Part shown: positions 44,361-52,149 of the stretch, piece by piece
Position numbering within the stretch: position 1 is the stretch's first letter
Layout of the letters: the number at the start of each line of letters is the position of its first letter
NCBI RefSeq assembly: GCF_001514305.1
Contig: NZ_KQ949096.1
Location: forward strand, 104,337-168,336
Source: Streptomyces dysideae
GTDB taxonomy: Bacteria > Actinomycetota > Actinomycetes > Streptomycetales > Streptomycetaceae
Direction: 5' to 3'
Length of the DNA: 64,000 bases
Translations under genes and position numbers: made by a program
Notes under the pieces: model-generated
Databases searched by the model: none
What the model saw: the letters and a program-made list of their open reading frames with translations, nothing else
What the model was told of the DNA's origin: nothing

Positions 44361-44580
44361 CCGCAGGCTGCGTGGCTTGGTCGGCCGAGGTCGCGTGACC
44401 CCGGTTGTCCGCAGGCTGCGTGGCGCGCTGCCCGCAGGCTCGGCGGCCGGCTAGCTGCGTGGCTTGGCTGACGGAGGTCGCGCGGCCCTGTTTTCCACAG
44501 GCTACTTGGCCTGGTTGGCCCAGCCTCCGCGGCTCGCAGGCTACGTGGCTTGGCCGACCGAGGCCGTGTGGCCCGGCGCG
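44361..44580. repeat. Degenerate tandem repeat tract with CGCAGGCTnCGTGGCTTGG core
   Basis: Four to five decayed copies of a 40-60 bp unit. Each contains a form of CGCAGGCTGCGTGGCTTGG, often followed by TCGGCCGAGGTCGCG. Copies begin near 44361, 44409, 44453, 44494 and 44534. The tract lies in the 433-bp gap between the sulfurtransferase and sepH genes; no credible gene is seen in that gap. Confidence 0.75.
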
Positions 44581-44620
44581 CGGCGGGCTACGGGCTCAGC
44601 CGGCCGCAGGCCGCCTACGT

Positions 44621-44659
44621 ATGAGGGCCCGCTGCCGGTATCGGCGTGCGGGCCCTCAT
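44621..44659. terminator. Terminator between sulfurtransferase and sepH
   Basis: Perfect 12-bp stem ATGAGGGCCCGC/GCGGGCCCTCAT with a 15-base loop, 33 bp beyond the sepH stop. It can serve both convergent genes. Confidence 0.8.
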
Positions 44660-44692
44660 CCTCCTACGGCTGTCTCAACAGCCGTACGGCCG

Positions 44693-45727
44693 TTACTCCT
44701 GCTTCTTCCTTCGCGTCCCGAACACGATCTCGTCCCAGCTCGGGACCGCTGCCCGGCGGCCGGGGCGGACGCCGTCGGCCTCGGCCTGGCGGTCGGTCGA
44801 ACCGATGAGGCGGTCGCGGTGGCTGCCGACGGAGCGGGGCATGAGGACGTCCGCGTAGGCGGAACCGGCCGAGGCGGCGGGGGCCGGGGGCTCCTCTGCC
44901 TCCGGTTCGGCCGGGGGCTCCTCCGGGTCGGGCTCCGCCGGGCGCTCCGGGACCACCAGGTCGCCCCGGAAGCTCGGTACCGCCTCCAACAGGCTGGTCA
45001 GCGAGTCCCGTTCCTCCGCGGTCTCCTCCACCGGCTCGGGTGCCGGCGCCGGCAGGCTCGGCCGCTCCCGGTCGGGGGCGCGGTCCAGCGGGCGGTCGCG
45101 CGGCAGCCGCGCGATGCGCGGTACGAAGGGAAAGCTGGGCTCCGGCGCGGCGAGGTCCTCGGACTCGCCGATCAGCGAGCGCGCCTCCTCGTCGACGGCC
45201 TGCACGAGCCGCCGGGGCGGGTCGTACGTCCAGCTCGCCGCGTGCGGTTCGCCCGCGACCCGGTAGACCAGCAGGACCTCCCAGGTGCCGTCGTCGCGGC
45301 GCCACGAGTCCCACTGGACGGTGTCCTTCTCGGCGCCGCGCAGCAGCAGTCGTTCGTGGACGGCCTCGCCGAGCTGCGGCCCCGCGTTCTCTCCGGGGCG
45401 GCGGACGGGAGTCTTGCGGGCCCGCTCGGCCATGAAGGCGCGCTCGGCCAGTACAGGGCCCTCGAAACGGCGTACCCGATCCACGGGGATGCCGGCGAGC
45501 TGCGCGACCTCTTCGGCCGTCGCACCTGCGCGTATACGCGCCTGGATGTCACGGGGGCGGAGATGGCTCTCCACCTCGATCTCGATCTGGCCGAGGCGGG
45601 GCCGGTCGCCGCGAACGGCGGCACGCAGCCGTTCGTCGATCGGAAGCGTGTACTCCGTAGAGTCGGCAGCTTTCAGCACCAGCCGTGTGCCGTCATTCGA
45701 GACGGCCACGACACGCAGTTCGGGCAT
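44693..45727 (-). CDS. sepH: Cell division regulator SepH
   Basis: A 344-residue protein of the DUF3071/SepH family, which stimulates FtsZ assembly and supports sporulation septation in Streptomyces. The conserved N-terminal domain is seen: MPELRVVAVSNDGTRLVLKA, then YTLPIDERLRAAVRGDRPRL. An embedded helix-turn-helix reads GATAEEVAQLAGIPVDRVRR. The C-terminal half is a long Pro/Glu/Ala-rich disordered region ending in a conserved basic tail (PSWDEIVFGTRRKKQE). GGGAGG lies just before ATG 45727. Known roles come from published work on Streptomyces venezuelae. Confidence 0.92.
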   Translation of the reverse strand: MPELRVVAVSNDGTRLVLKAADSTEYTLPIDERLRAAVRGDRPRLGQIEIEVESHLRPRDIQARIRAGATAEEVAQLAGIPVDRVRRFEGPVLAERAFMAERARKTPVRRPGENAGPQLGEAVHERLLLRGAEKDTVQWDSWRRDDGTWEVLLVYRVAGEPHAASWTYDPPRRLVQAVDEEARSLIGESEDLAAPEPSFPFVPRIARLPRDRPLDRAPDRERPSLPAPAPEPVEETAEERDSLTSLLEAVPSFRGDLVVPERPAEPDPEEPPAEPEAEEPPAPAASAGSAYADVLMPRSVGSHRDRLIGSTDRQAEADGVRPGRRAAVPSWDEIVFGTRRKKQE

Positions 45728-46159
45728 GGGGACCTCCCGGGTGGTGCCTGCCGACGTCACGTGCGTCGCTGCTTCCGCTAGTCGAGTGTGGCCTGCCCGG
45801 GTGCAGCCTGCCACAACCTTGCCGAGTTGCCCGGCGTGTCGGGCACGGGCCCTGGATCGCCGTTATGGCACGGTTACCTATTCGCAACGCTAAGTGACCA
45901 ACTCCGTCACCCTGTGCAACTGGCCCCCTCCCGGCGGTCCTTGAAGGCCACGGAACGCCCTGGCGGGAGACCTGACCCAGGGCTCGCAACAGTACTCCAT
46001 TTGGGCCACGTGCGTGGATTGGCGCGCCGCCCAACTTCTGGCAACGGGCGGGACTCGGCCGCTCGTTGCCCGGCTTTCGGATCTTGAACGTGGCGTACAT
46101 CACGCAACCAGCAGAAACGGAACTAATGGTTCGGCGCCGGAGAAGTGAACTCCGCGCCG
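45728..46159. promoter_or_regulatory. 432-bp spacer upstream of sepH
   Basis: No gene is seen. The sepH promoter must lie here. An AT-richer patch at 45862-45900 (GTTACCTATTCGCAACGCTA) is the most promoter-like part, but I could not fit a clear -10/-35 pair. Confidence 0.35.
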
Positions 46160-47479
46160 CTACGCCCCCAGCACCCTGCGCAAGTAGTCGTTCTGGAACC
46201 GTCGGTCGGGATCGAGCCGGTCCCGCAGGGCGGTGAACTCGCCGAAGCGCGGGTAGACCTGGGCGAAGTACTCGGCGTCCCGGGTGTGCACCTTGCCCCA
46301 GTGCGGTCGGCCCTCGTGCGCGGTGAAGATGCGCTCGGCGGCTGTGAAGTACCGCTGGTACGGCGTGCCCTTGAACATGTGGACGGCGATGTACGCGCTG
46401 TCCCGGCCGGAGGCGGTGGACAGCGTGATGTCGTCGGCGGGGGCGGTGCGTACCTCGACGGGGAAGCTGACCCTGAGGTCCGAACGGTCGACCATCGCCT
46501 TGAGTTCGCGCAGCACCTCTACGGCGGCGGCGCGCGGAACCGCGTATTCCATCTCCACGAACCGCACCCGGCGCGGTGATGTGAAGACCTTGTAGGGAAT
46601 GTCGGTGTAGGTCCGCGCGGACAGCGCCTTGCTGGAGATCTGCGCGATCGCCGGGACCGCGGCGGGCGCCGCGCGGCCGACCAACTGGGCCACCTGGAAG
46701 ACGCCGTTGGAGAGGAACTCGTCCTCGATCCAGCCCTGGAGCTGCGGTACCGGCTTCTCGGGTCCGGCGCTGCGGTTGTTGCGCTTGGTGTTGGTGCTGC
46801 CGGTGTGCGGGAACCAGTAGAACTCGAAGTGCTCGTTCTCGGCCCAGAGTTCGTCGAAGTCCGCCAGGACCTTGTCGAACGGCATGGGCTCTTCGCGCGC
46901 CGTGAGGAGGAAGACCGGCTCCACGGCGAAGGTGATCGCCGTGACGACGCCCAGCGCACCGAGGCCTATCCGGGCGGCCGCGAACACCTCCGGATTCTCC
47001 TTCTCGGAGCACGTCAGGACCGTGCCGTCGGCGGTGACCAGCTCGAGTCCCCTGATCTGGGCGGCGATCGAGCCCGATTCGCGGCCCGTGCCGTGGGTGC
47101 CGGTGCTGGTGGCGCCGGAGACCGTCTGCTCCATGATGTCGCCCATGTTCGTGAGCGACAGGCCCTCGCGGACCAGGGCCATGTTGAGCCTCTTGAGCGG
47201 GGTGCCGGCCTCGACCGTGACCGTCATGGCATCACGGTCAATATTGCGGATGCCGGTCAACAGTTGAGGGCGGATCAACACACCGTCGGTGGCGGCGATG
47301 GACGTGAAGGAGTGCCCGGTGCCGACGGCCTTCACCTTCAGGCCGTCCTCGGCCGCCCTGCGTATCGCCGCGGAGAGCTCCTCCACCGAGGCGGGAGTGA
47401 CCTCCCGCGCGGGGCGGGCGGCGACATTGCCGCCCCAGTTACGCCACGTACCGTTCTTCACGCTCGCTGTGCTGCTCAA
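46160..47479 (-). CDS. FAD-dependent sugar-1,4-lactone oxidase (D-arabinono-1,4-lactone oxidase family)
   Basis: About 439 residues. The N-terminal FAD-binding domain (type 4) has VKAVGTGHSFTSIAATDGVL, then TVSGATSTGTHGTGRESGSI. The C-terminal ALO domain has RFVEMEYAVPRAAA and HWGKVHTRDAEYF, and ends FQNDYLRRVLGA. It would oxidise a sugar lactone or alditol with oxygen. The start is probably TTG 47479 with GGGGAGG upstream, giving a 41-base overlap with the upstream MFS gene. GTG 47461 is an alternative without a ribosome site. The overlap suggests translational coupling to the transporter. Confidence 0.88.
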   Translation of the reverse strand: MSSTASVKNGTWRNWGGNVAARPAREVTPASVEELSAAIRRAAEDGLKVKAVGTGHSFTSIAATDGVLIRPQLLTGIRNIDRDAMTVTVEAGTPLKRLNMALVREGLSLTNMGDIMEQTVSGATSTGTHGTGRESGSIAAQIRGLELVTADGTVLTCSEKENPEVFAAARIGLGALGVVTAITFAVEPVFLLTAREEPMPFDKVLADFDELWAENEHFEFYWFPHTGSTNTKRNNRSAGPEKPVPQLQGWIEDEFLSNGVFQVAQLVGRAAPAAVPAIAQISSKALSARTYTDIPYKVFTSPRRVRFVEMEYAVPRAAAVEVLRELKAMVDRSDLRVSFPVEVRTAPADDITLSTASGRDSAYIAVHMFKGTPYQRYFTAAERIFTAHEGRPHWGKVHTRDAEYFAQVYPRFGEFTALRDRLDPDRRFQNDYLRRVLGA

Positions 47480-48665
47480 CGACGCCTCCCCGACGCGGAG
47501 CCGGCCTGCTGAGCCGGCGGTACCCGAGGAAACCGACCGCGACCGCGACGGCCCCGGACACCGCCGGGACCCCGTACCCGGCGTCCGCACCGGCAGCGTC
47601 GATCACCCAGCCGGCCGCGGAGGAGCCGAGCGCGACTCCGACCGCGAGCCCGGTGCTCACCCAGGTCATGCCCTCGGTCAGTTGCGCGCGTGGTACGTGC
47701 TGTTCGATCAGCGACATGGTGGTGATCATCGTGGGAGCGACGGTCATGCCCGCAACGAACAGCGCCACGGCCAGAAACGGCAAGTTTCCGACCAGTAGGA
47801 GGGGGATCATACTCACGGCCATCGCGCATATGCCCAGCAGCCAGCGAGGTTCGGGCGCCCCCTTGAAGCGCACCAGGCCGAAGACGAGTCCCGCCGCGCA
47901 GGAACCCGCCGCGTACAGCGCCAGCACCACGCTCGCGGCGCCCTTGTGGCCCTGCTCGTCGGCGAAGGCCACGGTGACCACGTCGACCGCCCCGGTCGCC
48001 ACGAAGGTGGCCACGAGAACCTGCAGCCCGGGGGCGCTGAGGGCGGATCCGCCGCCCCGGTGCGCGCGCGGGTGCGGCGCGGGCTCGGTGGCGCGCTGCG
48101 CGGTCAGCCAGAAGACGCCGACGGCCAGGAAGCAGGCCGCGAGCAGTGGACCGGCCTCCGGGAACCACACCGTGGACAGGCCGATGGAGATGATCGGCCC
48201 GAAGATGAAGCAGACCTCGTCCACCACGGACTCGAAGGAGTACGCGGTGTGCAGCTGCGGGGTGCCCTGGTACAGGGCGGCCCAGCGGGCGCGGATCATC
48301 GCGCCGACGCTGGGCACACAGCCGACGCCGGCGGCGCACACGTAGAGCGTCCAGTCCGGCCAGCCGTAGTGCGCGGCGAACAGCAGCCCGGCCGCCGCGC
48401 TGAGCGAGATCAGCGTCGCCGGGCGCAGCACCCGCCGCTGCCCGTGCCGGTCGACCAGCCGGGAGACCTGGGGGCCCGCCACCGCGGCGGCCAGCGCCAT
48501 GGTGGCCGACAGGGCGCCCGCGAGTCCGTACCGCCCGGTCAGCTGGGACACCATCGTCACCACGCCGATGCCCATCATCGACAGCGGCATCCGGCCGAGG
48601 AGGCCCGCGGCGGAGAAACCCTTGCTGCCGGGGGCGGCGAACAGGGCGCGGTAGGGGCTGGGCAC
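47439..48665 (-). CDS. Major facilitator superfamily transporter
   Basis: A 408-residue transporter with 12 predicted transmembrane helices and the MFS loop SRLVDRHGQRRVLRPATL after helix 2. No substrate motif is seen; the shape is that of drug or metabolite exporters. GTG 48665 has GGAGA upstream. Its 3' end overlaps the sugar-lactone oxidase gene. It is divergent from the ferrochelatase gene, and an iron-box-like palindrome (48760-48778) lies between them, so iron-linked control is possible. Confidence 0.88.
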   Translation of the reverse strand: MPSPYRALFAAPGSKGFSAAGLLGRMPLSMMGIGVVTMVSQLTGRYGLAGALSATMALAAAVAGPQVSRLVDRHGQRRVLRPATLISLSAAAGLLFAAHYGWPDWTLYVCAAGVGCVPSVGAMIRARWAALYQGTPQLHTAYSFESVVDEVCFIFGPIISIGLSTVWFPEAGPLLAACFLAVGVFWLTAQRATEPAPHPRAHRGGGSALSAPGLQVLVATFVATGAVDVVTVAFADEQGHKGAASVVLALYAAGSCAAGLVFGLVRFKGAPEPRWLLGICAMAVSMIPLLLVGNLPFLAVALFVAGMTVAPTMITTMSLIEQHVPRAQLTEGMTWVSTGLAVGVALGSSAAGWVIDAAGADAGYGVPAVSGAVAVAVGFLGYRRLSRPAPRRGGVVEQHSEREERYVA

Positions 48666-48759
48666 GGGGTCTCCGGCGGGTCTGCGGCGGGTGAACGGGT
48701 GTGGCTGGTGGCCGAGGCCATCTTCGTAAGGTGCTAATGCCGCCGATACAGCTTACGAG

Positions 48760-48778
48760 TTAGGTGACCCTAACGCAC
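48760..48778. promoter_or_regulatory. Iron-box-like palindrome between MFS and ferrochelatase genes
   Basis: TTAGGTGACCCTAACGCAC matches the iron-box consensus TTAGGTGAGCCTAACCTAA at 15 of 19 positions. It contains the clean palindrome GTTAGGtgacCCTAAC. It lies 95 bp before the transporter start and 76 bp before the ferrochelatase start. A MarR- or TetR-type operator is an alternative reading. Confidence 0.5.
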
Positions 48779-48854
48779 CTTGCGGGGTGGGCCGGATCCG
48801 TTGTGGACACCCCGCCGTTGTCCGGCTGTCAGTACCGGGTGGCACGATCTACTC

Positions 48855-49997
48855 ATGTCAGACGCGCTCGAAGTCACCCCCCACGACGCCACTCCGTACG
48901 ACGCCCTGCTCCTGCTCTCGTTCGGCGGCCCGGAGGGCCCGGACGACGTGATTCCGTTCCTGGAGAACGTGACGCGCGGCCGCGGCATCCCCAGGGAACG
49001 CCTGAAGGAAGTGGGCGAGCACTACTACCTGTTCGGCGGGGTCAGCCCGATCAACGACCAGAACCGCGCCCTCCTGGACGCCCTGCGCAAGGACTTCGCC
49101 GGCCACGGCCTGGACCTGCCGATCTACTGGGGCAACCGCAACTGGGCGCCCTATCTGACGGACACCCTGCGTGAGATGGTCGCCGACGGGCGCCGCCGCA
49201 TCCTCGTCCTGGCCACCAGCGCCTACGCCTCGTACTCGGGTTGCCGCCAGTACCGGGAGAACCTCGCCGACTCCCTCGCGGCCCTGCAGGCGGAGGGCCT
49301 GGAGCTGCCGAAGGTCGACAAGCTGCGGCACTACTTCAACCACCCGGGCTTCCTGGAGCCCATGATCGACGGCGTGCTCGACTCCCTTGCCGACCTCCCC
49401 GAGGACGTCCGGGACGGCGCCCACATCGCCTTCTCGACCCACTCGATCCCCAACGCCTCCGCGGACACCTCCGGCCCGGTCGAGGAGCACGGCGACGGCG
49501 GCGCGTACGTGAAGCAGCACCTGGAGGTCGCGCAGCTGATCGCCGACGCCGTCCGCGAGCGCACCGGCGCCGACCACCCCTGGCAGCTCGTCTACCAGTC
49601 CCGCTCCGGCGCCCCGCACATCCCGTGGCTCGAGCCCGACATCTGCGACCACCTGGAGGAGCGGCGCGAATCCGGCGTCCCGGCGGTCGTCATCGCGCCC
49701 ATCGGCTTCGTCTCCGACCACATGGAGGTCCTCTACGACCTCGACACGGAGGCCAGGGCCAAGGCCGAGGAGCTCGGTCTGCCGATGCGCCGCTCGGCCA
49801 CCGTCGGCGCCGACCCGCGATTCGCCGCCGCGGTCCGCGACCTGGTCCTGGAGCGCGCCGCCGTCGAGCGCGCGGACGAGGTCACGCCCTGCGCCCTGGG
49901 CGGGCTCGGCGCGAGCCACAACCTCTGCCCGGTCGGCTGCTGCCCGGCCCGCGCGCCCAAGCCCGCCGCCGCGGGCGCCGACAGCCCCTACGCGTGA
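48855..49997 (+). CDS. cpfC: Coproporphyrin III ferrochelatase
   Basis: A 380-residue enzyme inserting Fe(II) into coproporphyrin III in the actinobacterial/Firmicute heme route (older name hemH). It starts YDALLLLSFGGPEGPDDVIP. The active-site His is in HIAFSTHSIPNAS. The conserved region VVIAPIGFVSDHMEVLYDLD supplies the Glu-side face. The Cys-rich C terminus CALGGLGASHNLCPVGCC fits an actinobacterial [2Fe-2S] cluster. ATG 48855 lies after a possible iron box, linking heme synthesis to iron. The next gene follows 8 bases later, using GAGGAG that overlaps this stop. Confidence 0.93.
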   Translation: MSDALEVTPHDATPYDALLLLSFGGPEGPDDVIPFLENVTRGRGIPRERLKEVGEHYYLFGGVSPINDQNRALLDALRKDFAGHGLDLPIYWGNRNWAPYLTDTLREMVADGRRRILVLATSAYASYSGCRQYRENLADSLAALQAEGLELPKVDKLRHYFNHPGFLEPMIDGVLDSLADLPEDVRDGAHIAFSTHSIPNASADTSGPVEEHGDGGAYVKQHLEVAQLIADAVRERTGADHPWQLVYQSRSGAPHIPWLEPDICDHLEERRESGVPAVVIAPIGFVSDHMEVLYDLDTEARAKAEELGLPMRRSATVGADPRFAAAVRDLVLERAAVERADEVTPCALGGLGASHNLCPVGCCPARAPKPAAAGADSPYA

Positions 49998-50005
49998 GGA
50001 GCCCC

Positions 50006-50821
50006 GTGACCGACGCCCTGCACACGGACCTGCTCGACCTGGCCCAGGAGGCCGCCCGCCGCGCCGGCGAGCTGCTGCGGGACGGCCGCCCGGCCGACCT
50101 CGCGGTGGCCGCCACCAAATCCAGCCCGATCGACGTCGTCACCGAGATGGACATCGCGGCGGAGAAGCTGATCACGGACCTGATCTCCGAGCAGCGCCCG
50201 GACGACGGCTTCCTCGGCGAGGAGGGCGCCGCCACCGAGGGCACGAGCGGCGTCCGCTGGGTGATCGACCCGCTCGACGGCACGGTCAACTACCTGTACG
50301 GACTGCCGACCTGGTCCGTCTCCATCGCGGCCGAGCAGGACGGCGAGACCGTGGTCGGGGTCGTCGCGGCGCCGATGCGGGGCGAGACGTACCACGCGGT
50401 CCGCGGGCGCGGTGCCTGGGCGACGGGGGCCTGGGACGGCGAGCGCAGGCTCGCCTGCCGGCCCACGGCACCCCTGGACCAGGCCCTGGTGTCCACCGGC
50501 TTCAACTACGTGACCGAGGTCCGCACCCACCAGGCCGACGTCGCCCGGAAGCTGATCCCGCTGCTGCGCGACATCCGCCGGGGCGGCTCGGCCGCGGTCG
50601 ACCTCTGCGACCTGGCCGCCGGCCGGCTCGACGGCTACTACGAGCGCGGCCTGAACGCCTGGGACCTCGCCGCCGGCGACCTGATCGCCCGGGAAGCGGG
50701 CGCCCTGACCGGTGGACGCCCCGGAGAGCGCCCGTCACGTGATCTGGCGGTCGCCGGTACTCCGGGCGTCTTCGAGCCCCTCCAGCGGCTCCTGGAGGAC
50801 TTCGGCGCCTGGCACGACTGA
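50006..50821 (+). CDS. Inositol monophosphatase-family phosphatase
   Basis: A 271-residue Mg-dependent, lithium-sensitive type phosphatase. Metal-binding motifs are GFLGEEGAA, WVIDPLDGTVNYLYGLP and AWDLAAGDLIAREAGA. Substrates in Actinobacteria include inositol phosphate, histidinol phosphate and fructose bisphosphate; I cannot choose. GTG 50006 uses GAGGAG overlapping the ferrochelatase stop, so the two are co-transcribed. A very strong terminator follows. Confidence 0.9.
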   Translation: MTDALHTDLLDLAQEAARRAGELLRDGRPADLAVAATKSSPIDVVTEMDIAAEKLITDLISEQRPDDGFLGEEGAATEGTSGVRWVIDPLDGTVNYLYGLPTWSVSIAAEQDGETVVGVVAAPMRGETYHAVRGRGAWATGAWDGERRLACRPTAPLDQALVSTGFNYVTEVRTHQADVARKLIPLLRDIRRGGSAAVDLCDLAAGRLDGYYERGLNAWDLAAGDLIAREAGALTGGRPGERPSRDLAVAGTPGVFEPLQRLLEDFGAWHD

Positions 50822-50844
50822 CGGCAGTGCCTCGCACGACAACG

Positions 50845-50883
50845 CAGCGGGCCCCCGGCGCTGGATTCGCCGGGGGCCCGCTG
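50845..50883. terminator. Strong terminator between convergent genes
   Basis: Perfect 16-bp stem (50845-50860 with 50868-50883) with a 7-base loop, between the phosphatase (+) and the small gene ending at 50901 (-). Confidence 0.88.
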
Positions 50884-50900
50884 TCGTGCTCACGAGCTTG

Positions 50901-51074
50901 TCAGACGCTTGACGCGCCGACCTCCACACCGTGTTCGGCGGCGAGGCGGCGCAGGTCGTCGAGTTCGGCCTGCTCCACCTCGACGAGGAAGTCGTCGCCC
51001 TCGTCGCGAGCCCGCGTCAGGTCGGACTCGGTCGCCCTTATGCGCTGCAGAAGTCCTGCGGTGAATGCGTCCAT
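50901..51074 (-). CDS. Small coiled-coil protein, 57 residues
   Basis: A conserved-looking small protein: MDAFTAGLLQRIRATESDLT, RARDEGDDFLVEVEQAELDD, LRRLAAEHGVEV. Heptad-like spacing of Leu, Ile and Val suggests one long helix or coiled coil. GAGGGGG lies upstream of ATG 51074. Small proteins of this type precede cutRS in other Streptomyces (from memory). The function is unknown. It is divergent from cutR across a 415-bp spacer. Confidence 0.7.
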   Translation of the reverse strand: MDAFTAGLLQRIRATESDLTRARDEGDDFLVEVEQAELDDLRRLAAEHGVEVGASSV

Positions 51075-51489
51075 GCTGCGCCCCCTCGTCCTGGGTCGTG
51101 GGTCGGTGGCACGGGGGTGTGCCGTTCGGAAGGGGCGATCACGTCTCTGACGGGTGCCCAGCGCTGCCCGTGCTGGGCGGCGACGGTGCCGGACACCCAC
51201 GCCCACTCTGCGGAAAGCGGATCCCGGCGTACCGCATGGTGCTGCGGCACGTGCAGAGCGTGATCGCGGGGTGTAAAGCCGTCCTCCCCCCGCTCCCTTC
51301 CACGGAAACCTCAACCCAACGAGAAAATCTCGCATTCCCGGGTCTCACACCCGGCCTTCATGGCCCGCTCACCCGCCTTACAGCCGACTTATGGCCGAAA
51401 AGGGCAGGATGGAGGCCAACACACCCAGCGAACCCCTGCCCGTGCGCGAGACAAGCGCTACGCGGGTGGACACAGGAAGGACAAGCGAC
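51075..51489. promoter_or_regulatory. 415-bp spacer and leader upstream of cutR
   Basis: No gene is seen. A short hairpin CCGGGTctcacACCCGG lies at 51338-51354 in the probable cutR leader. In-frame codons extend upstream of cutR to ATG 51391 but lack a ribosome site. Confidence 0.4.
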
Positions 51490-52143
51490 GTGCGCGTACT
51501 CGTCGTCGAGGACGAGCAACTGCTCGCCGATGCGGTGGCCACCGGACTGCGCCGGGAGGCCATGGCCGTCGACGTCGTGTACGACGGTGCGGCCGCCCTG
51601 GAGCGCATCGGCGTCAACGACTACGACGTGGTCGTCCTCGACCGCGACCTCCCGCTCGTGCACGGCGACGACGTCTGCCGCAAGATCGTCGAGCTCGGCA
51701 TGCCCACGCGCGTGCTGATGCTCACGGCGTCGGGCGACGTCAGCGACCGTGTCGAGGGCCTGGAGATCGGCGCCGACGACTATCTGCCCAAGCCGTTCGC
51801 CTTCAGCGAGCTGACCGCACGCGTGCGTGCCCTCGGCCGCCGTACGAGCGTGCCGCTGCCGCCCGTGCTGGAGCGCGCCGGGATCAAGCTCGACCCCAAC
51901 CGCCGCGAGGTCTTCCGCGACGGCAAGGAGGTCCAGCTCGCGCCCAAGGAGTTCGCCGTCCTGGAAGTGCTGATGCGCAGCGAGGGCGCGGTCGTCTCCG
52001 CGGAACAACTGCTGGAGAAGGCCTGGGACGAGAACACCGACCCGTTCACGAACGTGGTCCGGGTGACCGTGATGACCCTGCGCCGCAAGCTCGGCGAGCC
52101 CCCGGTCATCGTGACCGTGCCCGGCTCCGGCTACCGGATCTGA
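51490..52143 (+). CDS. cutR: Response regulator CutR (OmpR family)
   Basis: A 217-residue regulator, the length known for CutR of Streptomyces lividans. The receiver domain has VEDEQ at the start, phospho-acceptor Asp51 in VVLDRDLPLVHGDD, and Lys in LPKPFAF. The C-terminal winged helix has EVQLAPKEFAVLEVLMRSEG then VVRVTVMTLRRKLGEP. GTG 51490 has GGAAGGA 6 bases upstream. CutRS affects secondary metabolism and, in recent work, responds to extracytoplasmic redox or protein-folding state. CutS follows 6 bp downstream. Confidence 0.93.
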   Translation: MRVLVVEDEQLLADAVATGLRREAMAVDVVYDGAAALERIGVNDYDVVVLDRDLPLVHGDDVCRKIVELGMPTRVLMLTASGDVSDRVEGLEIGADDYLPKPFAFSELTARVRALGRRTSVPLPPVLERAGIKLDPNRREVFRDGKEVQLAPKEFAVLEVLMRSEGAVVSAEQLLEKAWDENTDPFTNVVRVTVMTLRRKLGEPPVIVTVPGSGYRI

Positions 52144-52149
52144 CACCCG

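Noticed and set aside
44199..44560. Open frames and a possible CRISPR-like array in the repeat tract
   Set aside because: Repeat units are adjacent and degenerate without unique spacers of constant size, and no cas genes are near; the frames only translate the repeats.
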